A stretch of 63,298 nt of DNA, taken from assembly GCA_947630815.1 (NCBI GenBank), contig CANRJD010000002.1, positions 1-63,298 of the forward strand, written 5' to 3'. How positions within the stretch are numbered: the stretch's first letter is position 1; each line of letters opens with the position of its first letter. Both the position numbers and the translations under genes were made by a program. The notes under the pieces are model-generated. The model made no database searches, had not been told where the DNA came from, and saw only the letters and a list, made by a program, of their open reading frames with translations. Shown here one piece after another: positions 26,904-34,658 of the stretch. The DNA is from an uncultured Akkermansia sp. (lineage in GTDB: Bacteria > Verrucomicrobiota > Verrucomicrobiia > Verrucomicrobiales > Akkermansiaceae).

Positions 26904-27350
26904 CTTACGATTTACGATTTATTAATAATGTGCGCGTTGCGCAGATTTTCCGAATCATTAATGTATGCTGAGATCCCTTTAGAGCCATCATCATGATGAC
27001 TGCTGTTGCCACGGTTTTTGATGCGCATAAACTGTGATGTAACCCTGCGGGTGGCTGGTCTCGCAGCCGCCGACCGTTTTCCGCGAGCCAAAGGCTCGCC
27101 AAATTTCCAAATCGTACATCGTACATCGTACATGGGCAGCCCCCGTCTGCCACCGGGCGCCCTCCGCCCCTTTGTAACTACGTCCAATCACGGCTTTACA
27201 AATATGCGTCCGCATTTGATTTGCAGTTTCCGCAGCTCCGCTGCGCATTATTTGCAAATCGTAAATCGTAAATCGTAAATCGTAAATGAATTGCGTGTTG
27301 GAATCGCTTTTTTCTCGGGACAGATGTGGTACGACGTACGGCTTGGGAGA
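26904..27350. repeat. Mosaic repeats between the hairpin chain and the membrane-protein gene
   Basis: It begins with TTTACGATTTATTAATAATG and the GTGCGCGTTGCGCAG hairpin module, then a segment ending CATCATCATGATGAC (26986-27000) that recurs at 29208, 45200, 48610 and 52496. Then come inverse heptamers (27113-27131), a GGGCAGCCCCCGTCTGCC hairpin (27134-27151), the CGCAGCTCCGCTGCGCATTA module and four inverse heptamers (27256-27285). No gene is seen. Confidence 0.75.
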
Positions 27351-27354
27351 ATTC

Positions 27355-27383
27355 TTGACACCGTCCGGAGTACAGCATAGAAT
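27355..27383 (+). promoter_or_regulatory. Predicted promoter (TTGACA-17-TAGAAT) for the 27389 gene
   Basis: Perfect TTGACA (27355-27360), 17 bases, TAGAAT (27378-27383), and only five bases to the ATG at 27389. An ATG at 27398 is the alternative start. Confidence 0.72.
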
Positions 27384-27388
27384 GCGGC

Positions 27389-28516
27389 ATGATTCTGATG
27401 CGTATCAGCTTTTGCTTGCGCTGCGGGCTCACGTTGTTGGGAGCGTTGGCGTTGCTGTATGCGCTGTCTTATCCGGACAGCCTTCTCCCGCCTTCGCCGG
27501 ATGTGGAGTACGTGCAAGGGTTCACAGTGTACGACATCAAGCCGATCATCTGGCTCATACCCTTATTATTCATGGAGCTGGTGAGCGGACTCGGCACGCA
27601 TCGCAACAGGGTGTGGTTCATCGCCATGGGCACGGTGCTCATAGGGGGAGTCGTCGTGTTTCCGGTACTGCATGCCTGGGCGCCGGAGTTCGTCACCCGC
27701 ACCCTGCCCTTTGAGGATGGAAAACTCGAGTGGGGTCTTTTCTATTTTGCCCTCATCACAGCTGCTAGTTTTCTGCTGCGCTGCGGACTTTTCGTGTACC
27801 TTTTCCACGAACCGCATCAAGATGATCAGGATGACAACGCATTGGACGCCGATGTTCTGGATCCGACACATGCCCTCACTGTGCGCGAAATCGCCGCTCA
27901 TCCCGTGCGCGCCAAAGTGCGTTTCCTCTTCGGCGCTCCGGATCAAAGCGTGATCGAGCGTTTTATGACGCTCATGCGCAGGTTGATCTTTCTGCGACGC
28001 CGACGGGGCGCGCTATACCTGCTGCTCGGAGCTCTGCTCGTGCTGTGGTTTTTCCTGTACCCGCAACCCTCGCCGAGTGAAGCCCTGCAGCGCGATTTGC
28101 AGGTCATGTATGAGCATACAAGGCAGGGCGATGGAAGCTACCGAGCCAGCTCGCGTGCGGTGCATGCTGCCCTGCGTGTACTGCGCTACGTGTCAGACAA
28201 GGAAATCTTTGCCGGCAAGACTCTGCAGCAAGCCCGCGAATGGTTGCAAGTCCAGCGCGCCCCGGCAGATTACCGCGAGCAGTTGCTGGATGACTCCGAT
28301 ATGCGCCTCGCCTCCGTCGATGATGTTTTCGACAGCCGCACGCGTTTTTTCACGGTAACGGATGGCAAGCGAACAGCAGCCCTCTTCATTTTCACCGACA
28401 AGCAGGGGGATCACATCAACGTCAGCGAGACGGTAGATGCCGGGTGGAACGCCATTGCCGATGATCGCCGCCGCAAGTTTGGCACTGATGTGAGCGCACG
28501 CTTCTTTTCCCGCTGA
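27389..28516 (+). CDS. Membrane protein of unknown function
   Basis: This 375-residue protein has about five hydrophobic helices: near residues 8-28, 48-65, 75-95, 110-133 and one around 208-226 (GALYLLLGALLVLWFFLYP). Between the fourth and fifth is a cytoplasmic-looking charged loop (HQDDQDDNALDADVLDP). After the last helix a soluble domain of about 145 residues contains a helical RAVHAALRVLRYVSDKEIFA part and a beta-rich TRFFTVTDGKRTAALFIFTD part. I do not recognise a family. It is probably monocistronic; its stop is three bases from the convergent Sfp-type gene. Confidence 0.75.
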   Translation: MILMRISFCLRCGLTLLGALALLYALSYPDSLLPPSPDVEYVQGFTVYDIKPIIWLIPLLFMELVSGLGTHRNRVWFIAMGTVLIGGVVVFPVLHAWAPEFVTRTLPFEDGKLEWGLFYFALITAASFLLRCGLFVYLFHEPHQDDQDDNALDADVLDPTHALTVREIAAHPVRAKVRFLFGAPDQSVIERFMTLMRRLIFLRRRRGALYLLLGALLVLWFFLYPQPSPSEALQRDLQVMYEHTRQGDGSYRASSRAVHAALRVLRYVSDKEIFAGKTLQQAREWLQVQRAPADYREQLLDDSDMRLASVDDVFDSRTRFFTVTDGKRTAALFIFTDKQGDHINVSETVDAGWNAIADDRRRKFGTDVSARFFSR

Positions 28517-28519
28517 TTC

Positions 28520-29098
28520 TCACGGCTCATAAGCCACTGCACCGGCATAATTCGGAGCCGGGTCAAAAATCTCGACCTGTGGGGCGCCCGGAAAACATGG
28601 TTCGATACGCCCATCCGAGTAGAGAAAAGGGCGCTCCCTCGCGAACAATACACTGCTGCCACACCATTTTGCCAAAGCCTCCGCCGCGCACCAGCACCCA
28701 AAAAACTCCCGTATTTCACTTCCACGCGAACGCCAGGCTTCCAACTGCTCGACGCTCATGACGCGCCGGGCAATCTCATCCATGCGCCTGCGCGGACGGA
28801 TGCGTTCTATATCCACCCCTACTCTTTTGTGATGAAAGGCGATGCAGAGCAAATCTCCGCTATGGCTCAAATTGAAAGGCTGCTGCTCGCACTCCGGCTT
28901 GCCATGCTCAGAGTATTGCAAGTGAATCTGCGGCGCCGGGAGACCGGTGAGTCTCGCCAACTCGTGCTTCAGGATACTGCGCTCCCTCAAAAATGGCTCG
29001 CCACGCACGGCATAAGCCTCCCGCTCCTTGGCATCCAGCTCATCCGGGTGCAACAATTGCACCTTTCCGACATTCAAATGATGAATGATGTAATGCAT
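28520..29098 (-). CDS. 4'-phosphopantetheinyl transferase, Sfp type
   Basis: This 192-residue protein belongs to the family that moves phosphopantetheine from CoA onto carrier proteins. Family marks are FNLSHSGDLLCIAF, the metal-binding VGVDIERIRPRRRM, and FGCWCAAEALAKW, where the usual WxxKE-x3-K appears as W-CAAE-ALA-K: the glutamate and final lysine are kept but the lysine before Glu is Ala. No polyketide or peptide synthase is in the window, so the target could be fatty-acid ACP. It was probably the last gene of the GTPase operon: a repeat insertion now separates it from the phosphoesterase gene, and their reconstructed junction overlaps by 25 bases. Confidence 0.8.
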   Translation of the reverse strand: MHYIIHHLNVGKVQLLHPDELDAKEREAYAVRGEPFLRERSILKHELARLTGLPAPQIHLQYSEHGKPECEQQPFNLSHSGDLLCIAFHHKRVGVDIERIRPRRRMDEIARRVMSVEQLEAWRSRGSEIREFFGCWCAAEALAKWCGSSVLFARERPFLYSDGRIEPCFPGAPQVEIFDPAPNYAGAVAYEP

Positions 29099-29110
29099 GA
29101 GGCAGGCGGA

Positions 29111-29122
29111 GTGGGAAAGAGC
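29111..29122. repeat. 12-bp direct repeat, left copy (likely target-site duplication)
   Basis: GTGGGAAAGAGC, identical to 29367-29378, directly flanks the 29123-29366 element. Confidence 0.8.
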
Positions 29123-29366
29123 AAGGCAACCGCATTAGAAAATACTGTTGCCAATTTACGATGTACGATTTACGATGTACGATTTACGATGTACGATTTA
29201 TTAATAACGTGCGCGTCGCGCAGATTTTTTCGGATCATTAACGCATGCAGAGATTCTTCTAGAACTATCATTATGATGACTGCTTGTTGTGATACGTATA
29301 AACGTGGATATAAGTCAAAAAGAGCATTTTCTCCGTTGATTACCCTCTCCCAAATGCGTTTGCCCT
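29123..29366. mobile_element. 244-bp MITE-like element with inverted ends and 12-bp flanking repeats
   Basis: The ends are AAGGCAACCGCATT (29123) and AAATGCGTTTGCCCT (to 29366), which are imperfect inverted repeats. Inside, from left: a hairpin with TACTGTTGCC, heptamers (TACGATGTACGATTTACG and so on, 29157-29201), ATTAATAACGTGCGCGTCGC, a CATTATGATGAC motif, and a segment ATACGTATAAACGTGG to CTCCGTTGATTACCCTCTCC. It carries no gene. A copy of the same length and order lies inverted at 45120-45359. Its right end now encodes the last 16 residues of the yfcE-like gene. Confidence 0.8.
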
Positions 29367-29866
29367 GTGGGAAAGAGCGGTATCATGGTCACGCTATTAG
29401 TCTCCGTGTCGTACGTAGCAAACGAAGGCGATGCAAACCGCCCCTGCAAATCACCCGGATTCGCCACAACCGCGTGGCCGACATTGACACAGACCGGGCG
29501 ATGGGTGTGACCAAAAAACACGGCATCGTATTTCCCGGATTCTGCCGCCAGCTGAAGCGCGTACCCCGGCACATGCGTCATCATGATTCGCCGTTCCATG
29601 ATCGTCAGATGTGCCGTATCGGCGTGAAAGCGCGTGTTTTGCCACTCGCGCACGCATTCCTCAAACACCGCGCGCGGGTAATCATTGTTCCCCGGCACCA
29701 GATCGAGCTCGAACGGCCACGCCTGACGCAGCACCCGCAACGTCTCCACCGTACACAAATCTCCGAGGTAAAGCAAGTGTCGGCACCCGGCATTCTCCGC
29801 AAGCCGAACCGCCTTCAGTAAGTTCTCCTGCTCATCGTGAGCGTCTGACATAAGTGCTACCAACAT
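29315..29866 (-). CDS. YfcE/MJ0936-type metallophosphoesterase with repeat-derived C-terminus
   Basis: This 184-residue calcineurin-like phosphoesterase has all the metal-binding motifs: SDAHD (residues 7-11), LGDL, PGNNDYP, THVPG and FGHTH. Related enzymes hydrolyse phosphodiesters or act as 2',3'-cyclic phosphodiesterases; the substrate here is unknown. It starts three bases after the stop of the large coiled-coil protein and so belongs to the GTPase operon. The last residues (GQTHLGEGNQRRKCSF) are encoded by the inserted repeat. Without the insertion the frame would read PTPPASCITSFII then stop, overlapping the Sfp-type gene start. The core domain is intact, so function is likely retained. 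Confidence 0.88.
   Translation of the reverse strand: MLVALMSDAHDEQENLLKAVRLAENAGCRHLLYLGDLCTVETLRVLRQAWPFELDLVPGNNDYPRAVFEECVREWQNTRFHADTAHLTIMERRIMMTHVPGYALQLAAESGKYDAVFFGHTHRPVCVNVGHAVVANPGDLQGRFASPSFATYDTETNSVTMIPLFPTGQTHLGEGNQRRKCSF
29367..29378. repeat. 12-bp direct repeat, right copy
   Basis: GTGGGAAAGAGC, identical to 29111-29122. It lies inside the yfcE-like coding sequence (complement of codons for P-L-F-P-T). Confidence 0.8.
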
Positions 29867-29869
29867 CGT

Positions 29870-32020
29870 TCAATCAACAAATAGGGGTGAAAAGGGGGCA
29901 GGTGTACGCAGCGGCTCCCCAACCGGGGAAGCAATCAAGCGACCGGAAGAAAAGTAATAGATCTTTTTGCCCGGCGCAGGGGACTGTGTTTCCTTGTAGC
30001 GGGGATGGGAAAACTCGTCCACATAGCCGAGGTATTGAGGACGATCCGAGAGAATCGCGCGGAGATTCCTGCCCATCTCGCGTTCGTAGTGACGATCGCT
30101 GTGATCCTCGAACCATTTGGCAAAAGCTTCTTCCGCACGTGCGTGATCGGCCGTGGGTTCCAACCATGCGTTCATACGCGGCTCCACCCCGAGAGTTTGC
30201 TTCAGCTTGCGAAATGAAAGCATATCGGCTTTCAATGTCGGAGAAAACCTCAATCCAAACACCGGTTGATTCTCCTGACCTTCGATGAGCCGCTGCAGAA
30301 TGTCGTACACATATGCTTTCGCCAGTGCGGGGCACGCTGCAGTATGCAGCTGCGTCACGCGACCCAGCAGATCCGGCACATTGGCTCGCGAAAAAAATGT
30401 GGAACGCCGGATGTCGGTCACCTTCAACAGATCAGTCACATCCACCAACCGCATTTTCACAGCTTGGGCATAGAGCCAAACTTTTCGCTCATCACCCGGT
30501 TTGTAACGCGGGTCAAAATTCGACACCCGAAAACGCAATTTATTCCCCTCAACAACTTCCGGTCTTTCCTCCGTGTAGTTCACCTGCCCATCCACGGAAA
30601 TAAGCTCGTAAAGTTTCGTACGCATGGTTCGACTGGTGAAAAGGTCTTCCATGAGCCCGAGTTGCGTCACATTGGCCGGGAATTTGGGGCCAAAGGTCGG
30701 TCCATTTTCCGTGACAGCCTTTATCACATAAGCCGGGTATGGCGTGGGAACCGCATCCGGCACGCGGTGCTTCATACTGCGTATTCGTGCGTACAAAGCC
30801 TCCTCCTGTTTGCCGAGAGCAGGCAAAATATCGGCTGCACGCACGGCAACCGGGTAGCTGACCGGACTAAATCCCTCCAACGCCCTGCGGTGCTCAGCGT
30901 AATTGCGCGCCGTACTTAAAAGGCGCGCAGCATGGGAGAGCTGATCAATATCCTTGAGCAAGCTGCACACACGAGCGTAGTTATCGCGTTGCGCGGCAAT
31001 AATGGATTGATCGAGTCCGAAGGCGTCCTGGGCGTCGCGGAAATCATTCTGCAGTCGGGTAAGCCGTTTCTCTGTTTCTTGCAACGCCGGTCCGTCCTTT
31101 GCAGGGTCACCAACCAGCTCTGGCAAGGGGAGAAGCTGCTCGAAGCGGGCAATGACCTCACGCTTCTGTTTCTCCAGGATTGCACGCACCGGACGGCACA
31201 ACTCATCCCACTGCGCCAGCAAACGGGTGGAAAATGGCGCGGGCAATGCCCGTATCTGCCGAAGGAATGAGCCGCGTTCCTCCACACTCAGCGATGACAC
31301 GGCTTCCAGATTTTCGTAAACGAGCATCTGACGCGTCAGTTCCTTACTGGTCGCTTGTACGCGTTGCTGCCATTTACGCGCATCAGTCGCAGCCGATACG
31401 ACACCCTTGTGCACCAGGCGGTTAATTCCGGTATCCGTGGCGAGGAGCAATTCCGCCGTTTTGTTCCAATCCGCCGCATTCTGTGCATTCCTGAGTTGAT
31501 GCGCCAAGCTTCCCGCACGACTGCGCAGAACCAGAACAACCGTCACCAGCAGCAAAACGATAACCGCAACTATCGCCAAGTGTATCATGCGCGAGCGCGT
31601 GTTCTTTTCCTTGCGCTTTTTAAGCTCCTTTTTCAGCATCCGCGCAAACACACGCGTGCCCTGCGGCGCAGGCTTGTGCCCACTTTTCAGTCTGCGGATG
31701 TGGGCATGTAGTTGCCGCTGCATCGCCTGCAAATCCGGTGTGTGCGAGCAAGAGAGCGCACGAACAGTGCCACAGCGCTCCAGCATGGAGGCAATTCCCT
31801 GCTGCGCCTCACTCATCAGACGCTCCGTTCGCTGTTTTTTCGATTCAACGACGTGCAGGGGAGCGCCGGTCTCCAGCCGCTTAATCTCTGCCTCCACCTC
31901 TGGATCATTCGGATAATTCTTCTGCATCTGCAGGAGCATACTACGCACCTCATCCTTTTGTCCGGAGATGGCAATTCGCCGCAACGCTCTCCATTCACTC
32001 TGAGAGGGGTGTTTTCCCAT
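29870..32020 (-). CDS. Large membrane-anchored coiled-coil protein of the GTPase operon
   Basis: This 716-residue protein of no recognised family is the third gene of a packed operon, two bases after the GAP1-N-like gene and three before the phosphoesterase. The N-terminal 150 residues are helical and basic, with a TPR-like opening (MGKHPSQSEWRALRRIAISG). A membrane helix follows at about 168-185 (HLAIVAVIVLLLVTVVLVLR). Next is a long helical, probably coiled-coil region (about 190-430: KQKREVIARFEQLLPLPEL, ETEKRLTRLQNDFRDAQDAF), then a C-terminal mixed alpha/beta domain (about 440-716). It has no catalytic motif I can name. It could be a scaffold or effector recruited by the GTPase partner; that is inference. 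Confidence 0.75.
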   Translation of the reverse strand: MGKHPSQSEWRALRRIAISGQKDEVRSMLLQMQKNYPNDPEVEAEIKRLETGAPLHVVESKKQRTERLMSEAQQGIASMLERCGTVRALSCSHTPDLQAMQRQLHAHIRRLKSGHKPAPQGTRVFARMLKKELKKRKEKNTRSRMIHLAIVAVIVLLLVTVVLVLRSRAGSLAHQLRNAQNAADWNKTAELLLATDTGINRLVHKGVVSAATDARKWQQRVQATSKELTRQMLVYENLEAVSSLSVEERGSFLRQIRALPAPFSTRLLAQWDELCRPVRAILEKQKREVIARFEQLLPLPELVGDPAKDGPALQETEKRLTRLQNDFRDAQDAFGLDQSIIAAQRDNYARVCSLLKDIDQLSHAARLLSTARNYAEHRRALEGFSPVSYPVAVRAADILPALGKQEEALYARIRSMKHRVPDAVPTPYPAYVIKAVTENGPTFGPKFPANVTQLGLMEDLFTSRTMRTKLYELISVDGQVNYTEERPEVVEGNKLRFRVSNFDPRYKPGDERKVWLYAQAVKMRLVDVTDLLKVTDIRRSTFFSRANVPDLLGRVTQLHTAACPALAKAYVYDILQRLIEGQENQPVFGLRFSPTLKADMLSFRKLKQTLGVEPRMNAWLEPTADHARAEEAFAKWFEDHSDRHYEREMGRNLRAILSDRPQYLGYVDEFSHPRYKETQSPAPGKKIYYFSSGRLIASPVGEPLRTPAPFSPLFVD

Positions 32021-32022
32021 GG

Positions 32023-34656
32023 CTAGTTTCCGATTCTCAGGGTGAAGATCCAGGTCAATTTGTTTTGAGAGCTGAGTTTCACTTTTGACAGGCTCAGCGT
32101 GAATATCGGCATTTTAATTTTACACTGCGTACTGTATGCTTCGCGCATTTGCTCACCCACACGCCGTAGAAGCGATAGGCGAATCTTTTGAATATTCTCG
32201 GGACGGGACAATATCCTCCGTAGTAGTTCAACGCTCACCTCTCCGCCTGCCGGCGTTAAATGCTGGCAGTCACGCATCCAATGCTCGCCCGCATACTGCG
32301 CAAAAGCTTCATCGCGGAACATCTTGAAATACCGGTCGAGCTTATCATCGCGGCGCTTCGGTTTTTCCTCTTCCGCGAGCTGACTCACTAACCCGTACAG
32401 GTCGTTGAAGCAAAACTGACTCTTCTTCCGGCCGAACTTCGGCGGCTCAAAGGCGAACTCACTGAGGCAATTCTCTATGTGCTTGCGAAAATCAAATTTG
32501 CGTGTGATGGTCCACGAGAAGGCCGTCATGCCGGCTGCTGCCGACTTTGCGGACTGTACGCTCACACTGTAACTCGCATCGTCAGATGTGATACGCACCT
32601 CATTCTGCAAACCAAAATCCGGCAACAGGAGTGAACCTTTCGGAGTGAGCTCACTGCGCTGCGTAAACTCGATCTTCGAGAGGTTGACAACACATTTCTT
32701 GTTCTTCGGGTCATAGAGTCGGCTCAGATTGTCCCAATCCAAGTCACCTGCGGCAACCGGCGGGGTGCTATAGCCATTAGGCTTTACCCGCACGCGCAAC
32801 TCCGGCAACAGGATAGCGTGGCTCACGCCCCCCTGCTCATTGAAATACGGAAGCTGCACAGCAGAGTCCTCGCCACACGCCGTGATACGCTCCAATTTAT
32901 TCCTTTTTTCCGTAATAATGAACACCGGTAAATCATCTACCGGTCTGCCGTCACGCAGCACGGTAACACTAATACTCTGGTCTGCTGTGCGTCGAAATTC
33001 CAACTCAGTTCCGCCCGCCTGCAGCTGGATGACCCGACATTTCTTTTGCTCTCCCTGGGTTCCAAAATAAAAAATACATTTTCCGCGATCTACCCTACTC
33101 ACTTCCTCCGGCAACAATTCTTTCGGCAGCGTGCGCTCGGCAACGATCACTTTGCGCGGCCCCTCCGCAACTTCCACACCACCACCGGCGACTTCCCTGT
33201 CCTCTGCCATGGTGGTCAAATCCTCGCCATCCCCTGCCGGAGTCACCAATTCCTCCTTCCCTCTTTCGTCACTCGTCAGATCCTCCGTATCATCCCCAAA
33301 TACCCGCGTATCATCGAGTTCGTCGACTCTTTCGTCACTTGTCAGATCCTCCGTATCATCCCCCGTGGTCGTCTGTTCGGCGTTTTCGACAGGATCAGAA
33401 ACAGCGGTTACAGGCGCTTGATCAACAGGGAGCGGCACGCTCTCCTCCGTACCTGTCTGCTCCTGCCGCGATTCATTTATTTGCCCATGCAGCGCAGTCC
33501 TCTTTTCAGGCATCTCTCCCTCGGGAGCTTTACTTTCCGAGGGTATATCAGGGAGGGGTTGGGGATCCGGTAACGCTTGTTCCTCCGGCTGAGGTTCGCC
33601 CTCCTCTTTCTGAAGCAGCCTGGGCAACAACGCCGCCACGAGCAGCACTCCTACGCTCACCCCCAGTATGGTCGCCACTTTCCATCCTCCACCCTTTTTT
33701 TTCTCTTCCAAGTTCCTCTCAAACAAAGCATCCGATGCGCATTCAGCGTAGTGGCAAGGCAACGTCAGCGGGATCTTGCTGAGCGGTGAATCCGAGGGAG
33801 CGGCAGGAGTCTGCACTTCCTTGTCCGGTAATTCCGCCGGCTTGCTCTCCACGGTAGGCGCGGGGGACGACGACGACGCCTCTCTATGAATCTGCGGTTC
33901 AGCCGGCTTGGGCGAGAGGTGCGGCCGAACCTGCAACACGGGTATTTGCTGCTGCTGCGCCTGCTCGAGCAACGCACCCTGTGCCGTACTCACCACGCGT
34001 TGGAAAAGCCGCAGCAGTCGTGGTTCTTCCACATTGACACATAAGCCTGACTCCCAGCCTCGCCCCACACTGAGCACATCACTCTCATGCAGCAACCGCA
34101 ACGCATCCCGCGCCTTCGTGCCGGGCGGCACACTCACCAGGCATCGCTTGTTGTACGGCGGCTCCTGCAGCAAGCGTGCTCTCTCCTTATCACCGGTAAA
34201 CACCTGCCACGTGGCACCTAATTCTGCGGCCGGACATTCCCCCGTCAGATGGGCCTCATTTTCCGCCCACTGCACGGGTTCCCTGTCCCAGCTTGCGACC
34301 CAAAATCTCTGCAGCTCCAGCAAGAGCAAGATGCCCGCCGGGGTGGCTCGGGGATCACTCTGCATTATGTTCCTGCGTTCAGAATCTCGAAGCAACAGAT
34401 AATGAGCAATCAGCGCATCCCCTTGCCCACTCTCTCGCACGGACCCCAGTACATGAAATTTTTCTCCGCCGTACTCAGCCGCGCTGTACAGAAAAAGCGC
34501 TTCTCCCCTCTCTACAGGGCAGAGCAACGCGCTTTTGTCGATAAGCGCCTGCACGATTTCTGCCGGCATAGTTTGCGTGCGCGCCACCACGCGAGGCGAC
34601 GAGTCCACAGCATCTGCTACCTTCCCGTGCGTGGTGTAGATAAGCTGATAGGACAT
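32023..34656 (-). CDS. GAP1-N-like (GTPase-associated protein 1) protein with membrane helix and acidic linker
   Basis: This 877-residue protein opens MSYQLIYTTHGKVADAVDSS, then VVARTQTMP, YGGEKFHVLGSV and GDALIAHYLLLRDSERR. That pattern (Q-L-I-Y-T, a sceptical-of-SPxx R-x2-MP, then AHxLxL) I recall from GAP1-N domains that accompany TRAFAC-type GTPases in bacterial conflict-type systems. A membrane helix lies near 329-350 (VATILGVSVGVLLVAALLP). A long acidic linker follows (about 350-500) with the unit GDDTEDLTSDER repeated, then a beta-rich and helical C-terminal part. It is encoded two bases after the GTPase gene. The GAP1-N assignment is from memory of the pattern; a profile search would settle it. 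Confidence 0.65.
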   Translation of the reverse strand: MSYQLIYTTHGKVADAVDSSPRVVARTQTMPAEIVQALIDKSALLCPVERGEALFLYSAAEYGGEKFHVLGSVRESGQGDALIAHYLLLRDSERRNIMQSDPRATPAGILLLLELQRFWVASWDREPVQWAENEAHLTGECPAAELGATWQVFTGDKERARLLQEPPYNKRCLVSVPPGTKARDALRLLHESDVLSVGRGWESGLCVNVEEPRLLRLFQRVVSTAQGALLEQAQQQQIPVLQVRPHLSPKPAEPQIHREASSSSPAPTVESKPAELPDKEVQTPAAPSDSPLSKIPLTLPCHYAECASDALFERNLEEKKKGGGWKVATILGVSVGVLLVAALLPRLLQKEEGEPQPEEQALPDPQPLPDIPSESKAPEGEMPEKRTALHGQINESRQEQTGTEESVPLPVDQAPVTAVSDPVENAEQTTTGDDTEDLTSDERVDELDDTRVFGDDTEDLTSDERGKEELVTPAGDGEDLTTMAEDREVAGGGVEVAEGPRKVIVAERTLPKELLPEEVSRVDRGKCIFYFGTQGEQKKCRVIQLQAGGTELEFRRTADQSISVTVLRDGRPVDDLPVFIITEKRNKLERITACGEDSAVQLPYFNEQGGVSHAILLPELRVRVKPNGYSTPPVAAGDLDWDNLSRLYDPKNKKCVVNLSKIEFTQRSELTPKGSLLLPDFGLQNEVRITSDDASYSVSVQSAKSAAAGMTAFSWTITRKFDFRKHIENCLSEFAFEPPKFGRKKSQFCFNDLYGLVSQLAEEEKPKRRDDKLDRYFKMFRDEAFAQYAGEHWMRDCQHLTPAGGEVSVELLRRILSRPENIQKIRLSLLRRVGEQMREAYSTQCKIKMPIFTLSLSKVKLSSQNKLTWIFTLRIGN

Positions 34657-34658
34657 GT

